A stretch of 64,000 bases of DNA from Flavobacterium sp. (GTDB lineage Bacteria; Bacteroidota; Bacteroidia; Flavobacteriales; Flavobacteriaceae), in contig JADGMX010000007.1 in NCBI GenBank assembly GCA_015234525.1, positions 223,581-287,580 of the forward strand. The letters are read 5' to 3'. Positions 27,832 through 37,019 of the stretch are shown one piece after another (the first letter of the stretch is position 1; every line of letters starts with the position of its first letter). The notes beneath the pieces are model-generated. The model was not told where the DNA came from. It worked only from the letters and a program-made list of their open reading frames with translations, and ran no database searches. A program made the translations under genes and the position numbers.

Positions 27832-28616
27832 TATGGTAAAGTGATTTGAAATTTGGTTAATCCAGTGTTGGTAAAAATAGCTAAAATTTGGTCCTTGTAA
27901 TAGAATTTGGAGACAGAGTTACCAACACCCGGAACTGCTGTAACTTCGTTTTTGGCGAGGTCGGTGAAAAATAATTTTCCGTTGTTAGTAAAAAATAGTG
28001 TGTTGTCTGTGGCGAACATAACATGATTATATTCGGGCATTTTGCCAAAAGATTTGATCTCGCCGTAGACATTGCAACTAAAGACATCTCCCACGCGGTC
28101 GATCCATTTGAACGAGGTAAGGGTGGTTTCGAAATATTCGATCCCGTTTACAAGCGGCGCTGACAACATTCGAAAGCGGTTGTTGGCATAATCATACAGC
28201 ATCAATTGCTGCAAAACGCTGTCGTAAATCCAAAGTTTATTTTGTTCGGCGAGTCCGGCTGCGGCAACGACAAGACGACTCTCATTCGCGTTAAAGTCGA
28301 TTTCCCGAATAAGGTTCAGCTGATTGTCTAAGAAAACGATGGTGTTGAAATCGGCGTAAAATACAACGATCATCAGCGGATTGCTAATGTCAACATGCGA
28401 AATCCGGCCTTTACTCAGATTGTGGTATTCGAGTCGCTCGCTTGAGCTGAATTTCACCAGAACATTATTAGTGGTAAAATAAGCGCTGTTGTATTGATCG
28501 TAACCGACAAACTCGTCGATCGCCAATTTTAGCGTTTCGATTTGATTTGCCGAAAAGTTACGCTGAGCCGAAGTCAGCATCGGCATCAAAACCAGCATCC
28601 ATAAAAATATCCTCAT
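27831..28616 (-). CDS. Secreted propeller-like protein of unknown function
   Basis: The 261-residue protein has a signal peptide (MRIFLWMLVLMPMLTSAQ). The chain holds repeated strand-turn units (YNSAYFTTNNVLVKF, NKLWIYDSVLQQLMLYDY, NTLFFTNNGKLFFTD) that suggest a small beta-propeller, though no named family is recognised. An in-frame ATG at 28691 exists, but the metK terminator lies between it and 28616 and the signal peptide starts at 28616. It is translationally coupled to the deoxynucleoside kinase, an unexplained pairing of a periplasmic and a cytosolic protein. Confidence 0.82.
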   Translation of the reverse strand: MRIFLWMLVLMPMLTSAQRNFSANQIETLKLAIDEFVGYDQYNSAYFTTNNVLVKFSSSERLEYHNLSKGRISHVDISNPLMIVVFYADFNTIVFLDNQLNLIREIDFNANESRLVVAAAGLAEQNKLWIYDSVLQQLMLYDYANNRFRMLSAPLVNGIEYFETTLTSFKWIDRVGDVFSCNVYGEIKSFGKMPEYNHVMFATDNTLFFTNNGKLFFTDLAKNEVTAVPGVGNSVSKFYYKDQILAIFTNTGLTKFQITLP

Positions 28617-28643
28617 AAAGCTAAAATACGACAAGTCGGTCAT

Positions 28644-28677
28644 AAAAAAGCCGCAGGACAGACCCGCGGCATTTTTT
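28644..28677 (-). terminator. Terminator after metK
   Basis: On the minus strand GCCGC (28670-28666) pairs with GCGGC (28654-28650), with a GGG/CCT extension, followed by six T. It lies 18 bases after the metK stop. Confidence 0.85.
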
Positions 28678-28694
28678 ATTGTTGATTTCAAAAA

Positions 28695-29945
28695 TTACAA
28701 TTCGAAAGCTTCTTTGATCTTATCTACAAAATCGAGTTTTTCCCAAGTAAACAGCTCCACTTCCAGAGTTTTCACATCGCCGTTTGGCGAGCAGAATTTT
28801 TTGGTTACGATTTCCGGCTTGCGGCCCATGTGTCCGTATGCTGCGGTTTCGCTATAAATCGGGTTTCTGAGTTTTAATCTTTGTTCGATAAAGTAAGGTC
28901 GCATGTCGAAAATCTCTTCGACTTTGCGTGCGATTTCGCCGTTGGTCAATTTCACTTTTGAAGTTCCGTAAGTCTCAACGAAAATTCCCATCGGCTTTGC
29001 AACTCCAATCGCATACGAAACCTGAACCAGAATTTCGTCAGCAACTCCGGCTGCAACAAGGTTTTTAGCAATGTGGCGCGTAGCATATGCAGCGCTTCGG
29101 TCAACTTTACTCGGGTCTTTCCCTGAGAAAGCGCCGCCACCATGCGCACCTTTTCCGCCATAGGTGTCGACGATGATTTTTCGTCCCGTAAGACCGGTAT
29201 CGCCGTGAGGTCCGCCAATGACAAACTTCCCGGTTGGATTGATGTGATACTTAATTTGGTCGTTGAACAAATGTGCGTATTTTGGGTATTTTTGAATGAT
29301 ACGCGGAATCAATATCGCGATCAGGTCATTTTTGATCTTTGCCAACATGCGGTCTTCTTCGTCAAAATCGTCGTGTTGTGTTGAAATCACGATCGCGTCG
29401 ATTCGGATTGGCCGGTTAAAATCGTCGTACTCCAGCGTGACTTGCGATTTCGCATCGGGTCTTAAGTACGTAATTTCGTTGTTCTCACGTCGAAGACCGG
29501 CAAGCTCTTGAAGAAGTTTATGCGAGAGGTCGAGTGCAAGGGGCATATACGCCTCGGTTTCATTGGTGGCGTAACCGAACATCATTCCCTGATCGCCGGC
29601 ACCTTGATCTTCCGGGTTTGCCCGTTCAACACCTTGATTGATGTCGCCCGACTGCTCATGAATTGCCGACAGGACGCCACATGAATTCGCCTCAAACATG
29701 TATTCGCTTTTCGTATAACCGATTTTGCGAATCACCTCGCGTGCAATTTGCTGAACGTCTAAATACACACTCGATTTTACTTCGCCGGCCAGAATCACTT
29801 GTCCGGTTGTGACCAATGTTTCGCAAGCCACTTTAGATTGCGGGTCGAATGCGAGAAAGTTATCGATCAATGCATCGGAAATCTGATCGGCAACTTTATC
29901 GGGGTGTCCTTCGCTAACAGATTCAGACGTAAATAAATAAGCCAT
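28695..29945 (-). CDS. metK: S-adenosylmethionine synthetase
   Basis: It makes SAM from methionine and ATP. The 416 residues match Bacteroidetes Met[79 protein letters not shown] and [19 protein letters not shown]. The 270-base upstream region shows no SAM riboswitch that I can recognise. Confidence 0.98.
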   Translation of the reverse strand: MAYLFTSESVSEGHPDKVADQISDALIDNFLAFDPQSKVACETLVTTGQVILAGEVKSSVYLDVQQIAREVIRKIGYTKSEYMFEANSCGVLSAIHEQSGDINQGVERANPEDQGAGDQGMMFGYATNETEAYMPLALDLSHKLLQELAGLRRENNEITYLRPDAKSQVTLEYDDFNRPIRIDAIVISTQHDDFDEEDRMLAKIKNDLIAILIPRIIQKYPKYAHLFNDQIKYHINPTGKFVIGGPHGDTGLTGRKIIVDTYGGKGAHGGGAFSGKDPSKVDRSAAYATRHIAKNLVAAGVADEILVQVSYAIGVAKPMGIFVETYGTSKVKLTNGEIARKVEEIFDMRPYFIEQRLKLRNPIYSETAAYGHMGRKPEIVTKKFCSPNGDVKTLEVELFTWEKLDFVDKIKEAFEL

Positions 29946-29992
29946 AAAGATATTTGTCGTTAAATTAGTAATGGGTAAAATTTGCGGACGCG

Positions 29993-30025
29993 GCTAAAGA
30001 AGAAGAATCTGCTTTAGCATTTTTT
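29993..30025 (+). terminator. Hairpin with T run upstream of metK (plus strand)
   Basis: GCTAAAG (29993-29999) pairs with CTTTAGC (30012-30018), followed by TTTTTT at 30020-30025. It reads as a terminator on the plus strand, although no plus-strand gene ends here. It might stop antisense transcripts of metK or bound a small RNA. Confidence 0.4.
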
Positions 30026-30217
30026 AATGAGGTCGCAATCAGTCAAATTTTTCCTCTGAAATTCGGTTGCAAAGTTGATGAAAACTCCCCGATTTACAAA
30101 ATAAAGTTTGGGGTCAGTTAATGATTGTTGACTATTTTGTGGATAAATGTGAGATTCGATAAGGTGTCACTAAAATATTATTACTACTTTTAGCATCTAA
30201 ACTAAAATTAATACAAA

Positions 30218-31045
30218 ATGAAAAAATTATTACTTTCTGTTGCTTTCTTAAGCTTTATGGCTACAAATGCGCAAACCGTTATCTGGTCTGACGATTTTAA
30301 TGATCAAGATATCACTGATTGGACGTTGGTTGATGCAGACGGAGACGGTCTAAATTGGGCAGCAGTTCAAATCATAGACGAAGAAGAAGAGCCTGTAGGT
30401 ACACCGATGTTGCGCTCTGCTTCATGGAATTCAGTACTTGGTCCTCTTACGCCGAACAATTGGATTATCTCACCGGCGGTAGATCTTTCAAATTATCCTG
30501 CTGGCAGTACAGTTAACTTAAACTGGTTTGTTAAAGCAAGTGATGCAGATTGGGATGCTGAAAAGTATTCTGTTTATGTTAGTACGTCAAATGATCCTAC
30601 GGTTATGGTGACTTCAGCCATATCAATGACTGAAACCACATTAGACGGATTTAATGAGTTATCAGCACGCACGCTTAATATTGGAGCATTGGCAGGTGAA
30701 GCTGTTGTCTACATCGCATTCCGTCACTACGATTCAAGTGATATGTTCACAATGGAAATTGATGATGTTTCAGTTACAGGTACTGCTTTAAGTACTGAAG
30801 ATTTCTTCCGTAACAACCTTACTATGTATCCAAACCCTGTAAACGACGTTCTTAACATCGACGCAAAATCTGGTGTTATCAACAACATCACTGTAACGGA
30901 AATCAATGGTCGTACTGTGAAAAACATTGATGCTAATGGACTTTCAACTAGCCGAGTTAACACTGGAGATCTTACTTCAGGAGTTTACTTCGTAACCGTC
31001 CAAACTGCAGAAGGAAAAGGTACTTCAAAATTCATCAAAAACTAA
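30218..31045 (+). CDS. T9SS-secreted protein with cleaved-adhesin domain
   Basis: The 275 residues start with a signal peptide (cleaved after TNA). A cleaved-adhesin/MAM-like jelly-roll covers about 22-190 (WSDDFNDQDITDWTLVDADGDGLNWAAV ... AVVYIAFRHYDSSDMFTMEIDDVSVTG). A T9SS type A sorting domain ends the chain (about 200-275, FRNNLTMYPNPVNDVLNIDA ... LTSGVYFVTVQTAEGKGTSKFIKN). It is expected at the cell surface or in the medium, possibly binding glycans or matrix. Codon choice looks that of a well-expressed gene. It is monocistronic with its own terminator. Confidence 0.92.
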   Translation: MKKLLLSVAFLSFMATNAQTVIWSDDFNDQDITDWTLVDADGDGLNWAAVQIIDEEEEPVGTPMLRSASWNSVLGPLTPNNWIISPAVDLSNYPAGSTVNLNWFVKASDADWDAEKYSVYVSTSNDPTVMVTSAISMTETTLDGFNELSARTLNIGALAGEAVVYIAFRHYDSSDMFTMEIDDVSVTGTALSTEDFFRNNLTMYPNPVNDVLNIDAKSGVINNITVTEINGRTVKNIDANGLSTSRVNTGDLTSGVYFVTVQTAEGKGTSKFIKN

Positions 31046-31064
31046 ATTATAGTTTTTTATAGTG

Positions 31065-31093
31065 AAAGGCTGCCAATTTGGCGGCCTTTTTTT
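31065..31093 (+). terminator. Terminator after the T9SS protein
   Basis: AAGGCTGCC and GGCGGCCTT form a stem with a T-G pair and a short loop, followed by seven T. Confidence 0.9.
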
Positions 31094-31125
31094 GTAGCAA
31101 AATGTCTGTTGTCCGACTCATTTTA

Positions 31126-31197
31126 TGTCCCGCTGTTCGCTATATCTTTTCCTAACCTTTCAGGATTAGCAAAAGGATGCCGCTGCCATCGGGGCTA
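31126..31197 (+). repeat. Palindromic intergenic element, copy 5
   Basis: The arms are CCCGCTGTTCGCTATATCTTTT and AAAAGGATGCCGCTGCCATC, followed by GGGGCTA. The core pairs CTAACCT with AGGATTAG (one bulge). It lies 32 bases after the preceding terminator. Confidence 0.8.
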
Positions 31198-31282
31198 TTT
31201 TTAAAGCTTTTCAGTTGCGCTTCAGCGTTTCAAGTTCGTTCTTTCACAATAAAAAACTACTTTTGATCATATTTGTTTCTTC

Positions 31283-32395
31283 GTGTCAACAATCAAAACC
31301 GCCTGTCTTTACTTCTTAGTTTTACTTTCATCATTTGCCTGGTCGCAACCAGAAGGCAATCCGAACTATGCTGTTCAAGTTTCTTATTTCTACGGAAACA
31401 TTCTTCCGCATAGTAAATCGATTCAGCACCTAATTACCGAACATCCCGAAGGCCTTCTGCTTAGTTTCAACATAAGAACTTATGGCGACCAAGAATGGGA
31501 GTCAGCGTTCAACTACCCTGATTACGGATTATCCTTCCACGTCGAGCAAACCCACAACCAAACACTCGGCGATCTATACGGAATCTTCGCACATTATAAT
31601 TTCTACTTTCTGAATCGGAACCTGGTTTTTAGAATCGCACAGGGCGTTGCCTATAATACAAATCCATATCACAAAACCGAAAATTTCCGAAATGTCGCCT
31701 ATGGTTCTCATCTGATGCCGTCAACTTATTTCCTGCTAAACTACAACCGAGAAAATATTTTTAAACGAATCGGCATTCACGGCGGACTCAGTTTTTTCCA
31801 TCACTCGAATGCAACGTTAAAATCGCCCAATACATCAACAAACACGCTCGCCTTTAACCTTGGCCTCAATTACGCAATCGATACCCATTCGGAAACTGTG
31901 TACATTCCGCTTCAGCCGGATACGATTAATTACAAAAAACTTCCAATCAGTTACCACCTCGCCCTTCGAGCAGGCGTAAATGAAAGTGACATTATCGGAA
32001 GCGGACAATTTCCGTTTTTTGCACTGACCTTCAACGCTCAAAAACGACTGAATCGCAAAAGCGCCCTTCAACTCGGAACCGATCTGTTTTGGCATGAATA
32101 CCTTCGGGAATACATCAAATTCAAATCGGTTGCTTATCCAAACGAAAATATTTCGGCCAACACCGATTTCCGCCGCATCGGGGTCTTTTTAGGTCACGAA
32201 CTGATCATAAACCGGTTTTCAGCCGAAACCCAATTAGGGTACTATGTTTACTCGCCGTTCAAATACCTCGGGCCTTTGTATCAGCGCGTCGGAATGAAAT
32301 ACGCCGTCACCGATCACCTGTCAGCACTATTGAGTCTAAAAACCCATGGCGCCAAAGCTGAAGCGATGGAAGTTGGCGTCGGAATTAAATTATAA
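31283..32395 (+). CDS. PagL-like lipid A deacylase / acyloxyacyl hydrolase family
   Basis: The 370-residue predicted outer-membrane barrel has a signal peptide (TACLYFLVLLSSFAWSQ). The region with FKRIGIHGGLSFFHHSNATLKSPNTSTN resembles the His-Ser catalytic segment of PagL-type lipid A 3-O-deacylases, but the protein is about twice the length of PagL. Bacteroidetes relatives are usually named acyloxyacyl hydrolase. Activity on lipid A is inferred. The start is a GTG at 31283; no ATG fits in frame upstream. The GIN lipoprotein gene follows two bases after its stop. Confidence 0.75.
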   Translation: MSTIKTACLYFLVLLSSFAWSQPEGNPNYAVQVSYFYGNILPHSKSIQHLITEHPEGLLLSFNIRTYGDQEWESAFNYPDYGLSFHVEQTHNQTLGDLYGIFAHYNFYFLNRNLVFRIAQGVAYNTNPYHKTENFRNVAYGSHLMPSTYFLLNYNRENIFKRIGIHGGLSFFHHSNATLKSPNTSTNTLAFNLGLNYAIDTHSETVYIPLQPDTINYKKLPISYHLALRAGVNESDIIGSGQFPFFALTFNAQKRLNRKSALQLGTDLFWHEYLREYIKFKSVAYPNENISANTDFRRIGVFLGHELIINRFSAETQLGYYVYSPFKYLGPLYQRVGMKYAVTDHLSALLSLKTHGAKAEAMEVGVGIKL

Positions 32396-32397
32396 TC

Positions 32398-33129
32398 ATG
32401 AGAAACCTACTGCCTCTTGTCGCTTTTGTTTTACTGTTTTCGTGCGATTCAGCCAGCGATTGCTTTCAGCGTTCCGGCGAAATGACTTCAAAGGAAATTG
32501 CTGTGGGCGAATTTGATATGATCAATATCGGTGAAGACATCGAACTTGTCATCCGTAAAGGCGAACACCACACCGTTGTTATTCACTCGGGAAGTAATCT
32601 GATCGACGATATTTCGGCAAAAATGGTTGGCACGGAGCTTTACATCAAAAATGACAACGGTTGCAACATGTCGCGTGGATATAACAATACGAAAGTTTAT
32701 GTAACCACACCCGAATTGACAAAAATCTACTCGGCTTCCCAGTTTTCGGTGTCATCGGAAGGAATTCTGGATTATCCAAATCTTGTATTGCACGCTGCAC
32801 TTTTTGACAAGACGGCATCGGGCACCTTTCATTTGAATGTGAATTGTCAAGTGCTGACCATCGAAGATAATGCGTCTGCCTTTTTTCAGATTTCAGGTCA
32901 AACAATTGATTGTAGCGTCAACTTTTATGACGGTAATGCGCGTTTTGACGGTGCGCATTTATCGGCCGAAAACGTTTATATATTTCAGCGGTCAACCAAT
33001 GATATGGTCATTAAACCGAGTCAATCGGTGTCAGGCAAGATTTATAGTACGGGAAATGTTGTTTTAAAGTCGGTTCCGCCAATAATCGATGTCGAGCAGT
33101 TGTACACCGGTCGAGTCATCTATCCATAA
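32398..33129 (+). CDS. GIN-domain (DUF2807) lipoprotein
   Basis: The 243 residues have a lipoprotein signal (LLPLVAFVLLFSC, Cys at about 16). A GIN/auto-transporter adhesin head domain forms a parallel beta-helix (about 30-230): IAVGEFDMINIGEDIELVIRKGEH near the start and short asparagine- and serine-rich turns. The family is common in Bacteroidetes envelopes and its function is unknown. It forms a pair with the PagL-like gene. Its stop abuts the converging gldA stop. Confidence 0.88.
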   Translation: MRNLLPLVAFVLLFSCDSASDCFQRSGEMTSKEIAVGEFDMINIGEDIELVIRKGEHHTVVIHSGSNLIDDISAKMVGTELYIKNDNGCNMSRGYNNTKVYVTTPELTKIYSASQFSVSSEGILDYPNLVLHAALFDKTASGTFHLNVNCQVLTIEDNASAFFQISGQTIDCSVNFYDGNARFDGAHLSAENVYIFQRSTNDMVIKPSQSVSGKIYSTGNVVLKSVPPIIDVEQLYTGRVIYP

Positions 33130-34023
33130 TTACTTGGTCATTTCGCGGAAAACGTCTTCAAGGTTTTTATTTCGCTGATTGATTTGAAGTGTTCTCAGAT
33201 TGTTAGACGTCGCAAAATCGAACACCGCCGGTCGCATATCGGATTCTGATGCAAAAGTCAGTTCCCAAACATTCCCGTTTAAGTTTTTGAAAGAAACCAA
33301 GTTCTGAAGATTCGCAAATGCTGCTTCATTTGGCGCTTTGTCGAATTCGACTTCAATCACCTGTTCCTTTTCTTCAATTAATTTGTCAATCTTTTTGTCG
33401 GTTACAATTTTGCCCTTGTCGATGATGATCACGCGGTCGCAGATGGCTTCAACTTCCTGCAAAATATGGGTCGAAAGAAAAACGGTTTTGTCTTTGCCAA
33501 CGTTTCTGATCAGCCGACGAATATCTACAAGCTGATTCGGATCAAGTCCCGTAGTTGGTTCGTCCAATATCAGAACTTCAGGATTGTGCAGAAGTGCTGT
33601 TGCCAATCCCACACGCTGACGGTAACCTTTTGATAATTGCCCGATTTTCTTATGGCTTTCAGGCGTTAATCCAGTGAGGGAGATTACTTCGTCAATTCGC
33701 GATTTTGCAACTTTGTAAACTCCGGCGTTGAATTCCAGATATTCGCGAACGTATAAATCAAGATAAAGCGGATTGTGCTCGGGCAAATACCCAACGGATT
33801 TCTGAACTGATTTTTGGTTTGTCAGTACGTTATAATCATTTACTGCCGCCGAGCCGCTATCCGGAGTGATATACGTGGTCAGAATTTTCATTAAAGTTGA
33901 CTTTCCGGCACCATTTGGTCCTAAGAAACCGACAATTTCTCCTTTTTTTATTGAAAAACTGACATGGTCAAGTGCTTTCTGAGTTCCGTAACTCTTGCTG
34001 ATATTGCTAACTTCGATCGACAT
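33130..34023 (-). CDS. gldA: Gliding motility ABC transporter ATPase GldA
   Basis: The 297-residue ATPase has Walker A GPNGAGKST, Q-loop YLPEHNPLYLDLYV, signature LSKGYRQRVGLA, Walker B VLILDEPTTGLD and H-loop STHILQEVEAICD. The C-terminal ~70 residues (VIEVEFDKAPNEAAF ... FDFATSNNLRTLQINQRNKNLEDVFREMTK) match Flavobacterium GldA. With GldF and GldG it forms an ABC complex linked to gliding, although it is absent from some gliding Bacteroidetes. gldF/gldG are not in the window. Confidence 0.92.
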   Translation of the reverse strand: MSIEVSNISKSYGTQKALDHVSFSIKKGEIVGFLGPNGAGKSTLMKILTTYITPDSGSAAVNDYNVLTNQKSVQKSVGYLPEHNPLYLDLYVREYLEFNAGVYKVAKSRIDEVISLTGLTPESHKKIGQLSKGYRQRVGLATALLHNPEVLILDEPTTGLDPNQLVDIRRLIRNVGKDKTVFLSTHILQEVEAICDRVIIIDKGKIVTDKKIDKLIEEKEQVIEVEFDKAPNEAAFANLQNLVSFKNLNGNVWELTFASESDMRPAVFDFATSNNLRTLQINQRNKNLEDVFREMTK

Positions 34024-34038
34024 ATTCTAGATTTATGA

Positions 34039-34046
34039 CAAATGTA
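34039..34046 (-). promoter_or_regulatory. -7 box for gldA
   Basis: The minus strand reads TACATTTG, 15 bases upstream of the gldA ATG. Confidence 0.5.
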
Positions 34047-34148
34047 ATTAATTTGTTTTGCGGTAACCCGATAAATAACAACTGAAACGCCTGGTTATTG
34101 TATATCACAACGCGAAAACGTATCTTCATCGCTTCAAAAGATCCAAAA

Positions 34149-35237
34149 ATGGAAGATGACAAATCGCTGAGAGCGTGGTTGAACGAATACAATTTTCCCT
34201 CACCGTTGTTTATCGCCGGACCGTGTAGCGCCGAAACAGAAGATCAGGTTTTGGCAATTGCACGTCAACTGGCCGACTCGGATGTGAAAATATTTCGCGC
34301 CGGAATATGGAAACCACGAACGCGACCGGGCGGATTTGAAGGCGTTGGTGCCATTGGTTTGAAATGGCTCCAGAAAGCAAAGGCCGAAACCGGAATGATG
34401 ATGGCGGTTGAAGTTGCCAATGTTACACACGTAAAATTAGCCATCGAACACGATATTGATGTCTTATGGATTGGTGCCAGAACCACCGTCAATCCTTTTG
34501 CAGTTCAGGAAATAGCTGATGCGCTTCAGGGAACCGACAAAATCGTATTGGTCAAAAATCCGGTAAACCCCGATCTTGCACTTTGGATCGGCGGAATTGA
34601 GCGCTTGTACAATGCGGGTATCCGGAAACTCGGTGCAATTCACCGTGGTTTTTCAACCTATGAAAAAACAAAATACCGCAACATTCCCGAATGGCAACTC
34701 GCAATCGAACTTCAAAGCAAACTTCCGCACCTGCCTTTAATTGGCGACCCATCACATATTACAGGTCGGCGTGATCTGATCCTTGAAGTTTCCCAGCAAG
34801 CCATGGATCTGAATTATGACGGCTTAATGATTGAAACTCATATCGAACCCGATCTCGCCTGGAGCGATGCCGCACAGCAAGTGACACCTCAAAGGTTACA
34901 GGAAATCCTATCGGAACTAAAAATTCGGCAGACCACAGTTGAAGAAGACGCTTATAATTTCGAGATGGCGAAACTTCGCGCTAAAATCGATTATACCGAT
35001 AGCAAACTGATCGAGCTTCTTGGCCGGAGAATGATGATTTCAGAAGAGATCGGCGAATTAAAGCGCGAGAAGAATGTGGCGGTTTTGCAAAAGCATCGGT
35101 GGACCGAAATTCTCGCAAAAATGCACGCTGAAGGCCGCGACAAAGATCTCAGCGAAGATTTTATTTTGAGGTTTTTCCGTGCTGTGCATCAGGAAAGTAT
35201 CGTTCATCAGGAGAAAGTAATGAATGAAAAAAAGTAG
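34149..35237 (+). CDS. Bifunctional DAHP synthase / chorismate mutase
   Basis: The 362-residue protein joins a DAHP synthase (about 1-260: PLFIAGPCSAETEDQVLAIA, FRAGIWKPRTRPGGFEG, LWIGARTTVNPFAVQEIAD, DPSHITGRRDL) to a C-terminal AroQ chorismate mutase (about 275-362: LRAKIDYTDSKLIELLGRRMMISEEIGELKREKNVAVLQKHRW). It condenses PEP and erythrose 4-phosphate, and converts chorismate to prephenate. The fused mutase often provides feedback control. An in-frame start at 34098 would add 17 atypical residues; the ATG at 34149 fits relatives. AroA is encoded at 43743. Confidence 0.94.
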   Translation: MEDDKSLRAWLNEYNFPSPLFIAGPCSAETEDQVLAIARQLADSDVKIFRAGIWKPRTRPGGFEGVGAIGLKWLQKAKAETGMMMAVEVANVTHVKLAIEHDIDVLWIGARTTVNPFAVQEIADALQGTDKIVLVKNPVNPDLALWIGGIERLYNAGIRKLGAIHRGFSTYEKTKYRNIPEWQLAIELQSKLPHLPLIGDPSHITGRRDLILEVSQQAMDLNYDGLMIETHIEPDLAWSDAAQQVTPQRLQEILSELKIRQTTVEEDAYNFEMAKLRAKIDYTDSKLIELLGRRMMISEEIGELKREKNVAVLQKHRWTEILAKMHAEGRDKDLSEDFILRFFRAVHQESIVHQEKVMNEKK

Positions 35238-35302
35238 AAAAAAATTAGAATGGTTGTAATTTTTTTGTCGTAATATCACACCCTGAACAAAACCAATATT
35301 TT

Positions 35303-35959
35303 ATGACTGGAATTTACCTGAAATCAATCTTTGTAAAAACACTTTTTATCGCGCTGTTATTATCAACGGGCGCAACGATCGCTCAAAAGCAAGTGTTTTC
35401 ACACCCGCAGTTAAATACAATTAAAGCAACACATAAAACGGTAGCAATTTTACCGTACACGGTTGCAATTACTTACAAAAAGCAACCTAAGAATTTTAGC
35501 GCTGATGCTAATCGCGAGCAGGAAAATAAAATGTCAACTTCGATTCAGTCGAGCATGTACACTTTTTTGCTTCGAAAAGCCAATAAATATTCGGTGACTT
35601 TTCAAGATCCTGATAGAACAAATATTTTGTTGCGAAAAGCCGGCATGAGCGATAAATTGAATGAATTCACAGCTGAAGAAATCGCGACAGTACTTGGAGT
35701 TGACGCTGTGATAGGCGGTAGATTTGAGACTGAACAAACAAAATCTGAAGGGGCGGCAATCGCATCTGCGGTATTGTTTGGTGGATTAGGTGGTAAAACC
35801 GGCACTGGAACGCTTACAATGACAATCAATAATGGAACAGACGGTGAGTTGTTGTGGCGATTCTTCAAAACCATGGATGATGGTATCATGTCATCTACCG
35901 ATGATCTTGTCGAAAAGATGATGCGCAAAGTTTCCCGCAACTTTCCATATGAAATTTAA
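35303..35959 (+). CDS. Secreted LpoB/CsgG-like protein of unknown function
   Basis: The 218 residues start with an uncleaved or cleaved hydrophobic signal (VKTLFIALLLSTGATIA). The region KTVAILPYTVAITY and the later TAEEIATVLGVDAVIGGRF resemble the fold of LpoB/CsgG/TolB-N-like periplasmic proteins. A glycine-rich stretch (LFGGLGGKTGTGTLTMTINNGTDGELLW) follows. No lipobox is seen. The homology is by pattern only, and no role can be given. It is followed by its own terminator. Confidence 0.8.
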   Translation: MTGIYLKSIFVKTLFIALLLSTGATIAQKQVFSHPQLNTIKATHKTVAILPYTVAITYKKQPKNFSADANREQENKMSTSIQSSMYTFLLRKANKYSVTFQDPDRTNILLRKAGMSDKLNEFTAEEIATVLGVDAVIGGRFETEQTKSEGAAIASAVLFGGLGGKTGTGTLTMTINNGTDGELLWRFFKTMDDGIMSSTDDLVEKMMRKVSRNFPYEI

Positions 35960-35963
35960 TTAC

Positions 35964-35988
35964 AAGCCGGTAATTAACCGGCTTTTTT
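35964..35988 (+). terminator. Terminator after the 35303 gene
   Basis: AAGCCGG and CCGGCTT form a perfect stem around a seven-base loop, followed by a T run. Confidence 0.92.
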
Positions 35989-36022
35989 AATGGATTTTAC
36001 CGCCGATGTAATCCATAAATTT

Positions 36023-36030
36023 TACCTTTG
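36023..36030 (+). promoter_or_regulatory. -7 box immediately before rsgA
   Basis: TACCTTTG ends five bases before the rsgA ATG. It would give a transcript that begins at or next to the start codon. Confidence 0.55.
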
Positions 36031-36035
36031 CCTTT

Positions 36036-37019
36036 ATGACAGGTACAGTTTATAAATCTACCGGAAGTTGGTATACCGTGAAAGCTGATTCGGGCGAGTT
36101 CATCGAATGCCGAATCAAGGGGAAGTTCCGCATCAAAGGAATTAAAAGCACCAATCCTATTGCGGTGGGTGATATCGTAGATTATGAACTCGATAAAACG
36201 TCAGATCTTGTTACCGGTACCATCGTCAAGATTCATGACCGCAAGAATTATATCGTCCGTAAATCGGTGAATTTGTCGCATCAAATGCACATCATTGCTT
36301 CGAATATCGACCAGGTCTTTCTGCTGATTACAATCAATAATCCACCAACTACCACAAGTTTTATAGACCGGTTTTTAGTGACCGCCGAAGCTTACGGTAT
36401 CGAAACGGTTTTGGTTTTTAATAAAATCGACACTTTTGATGATGCGATGTTGGACGAACAACTTTACCTTCAACATATTTATCAGACTATTGGCTATAAG
36501 TGCATGCGGATTTCATCAACTCAAAACAAAGGTGTTGAAGAACTCAAGCAAATGATGACACAAAAAGTCTCGATGTTTTCCGGACATTCAGGTGTTGGAA
36601 AATCGACCTTGGTAAATGCGATCGAACCGTCGCTAAACTTAAAAACTAAACATATCTCGGAACAAAGCAAACAAGGTCAGCATACGACGACATTTGCCGA
36701 AATGTTTGACATGTCGTTCGACGCAAAAATCATTGACACTCCCGGAATCAAAGGTTTTGGTATCGTTGACATGGAGAAAGAGGAAGTCAGCGGTTATTTT
36801 CCCGAATTCTTCCAATTGCAGGATCAATGTAAATTCAATAATTGTCTGCACAAAGACGAACCTCATTGCGCTGTCAAAAATGCATTGGAAAACGACGAAA
36901 TCGCATGGTCGCGGTACCGAAGTTATTTGCAGATTCTTGAAGGCGACGAAGAACATTACAGAACCGATATTTACAACGACGACCGCATTGCGAGCGATGA
37001 AAATCGGAATAAATCGTGA
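36036..37019 (+). CDS. rsgA: Ribosome small subunit GTPase RsgA
   Basis: This circularly permuted GTPase checks late 30S assembly. In 327 residues an OB-fold lies at about 1-70. The G motifs are in the permuted order: VFNKID (G4, about 125), SGHSGVGKSTLV (G1, about 185) and DTPGIKGFG (G3, about 235). The C-terminal zinc site is QCKFNNCLHKDEPHCAVK. Its stop overlaps the GTG of dtd by four bases, so the two are coupled. Confidence 0.97.
   Translation: MTGTVYKSTGSWYTVKADSGEFIECRIKGKFRIKGIKSTNPIAVGDIVDYELDKTSDLVTGTIVKIHDRKNYIVRKSVNLSHQMHIIASNIDQVFLLITINNPPTTTSFIDRFLVTAEAYGIETVLVFNKIDTFDDAMLDEQLYLQHIYQTIGYKCMRISSTQNKGVEELKQMMTQKVSMFSGHSGVGKSTLVNAIEPSLNLKTKHISEQSKQGQHTTTFAEMFDMSFDAKIIDTPGIKGFGIVDMEKEEVSGYFPEFFQLQDQCKFNNCLHKDEPHCAVKNALENDEIAWSRYRSYLQILEGDEEHYRTDIYNDDRIASDENRNKS

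Noticed and set aside
29946..30217. SAM riboswitch upstream of metK
   Set aside because: I looked for a conserved pseudoknot or SAM-II-like core but could not find a convincing one; only a plain hairpin is present, on the opposite strand.
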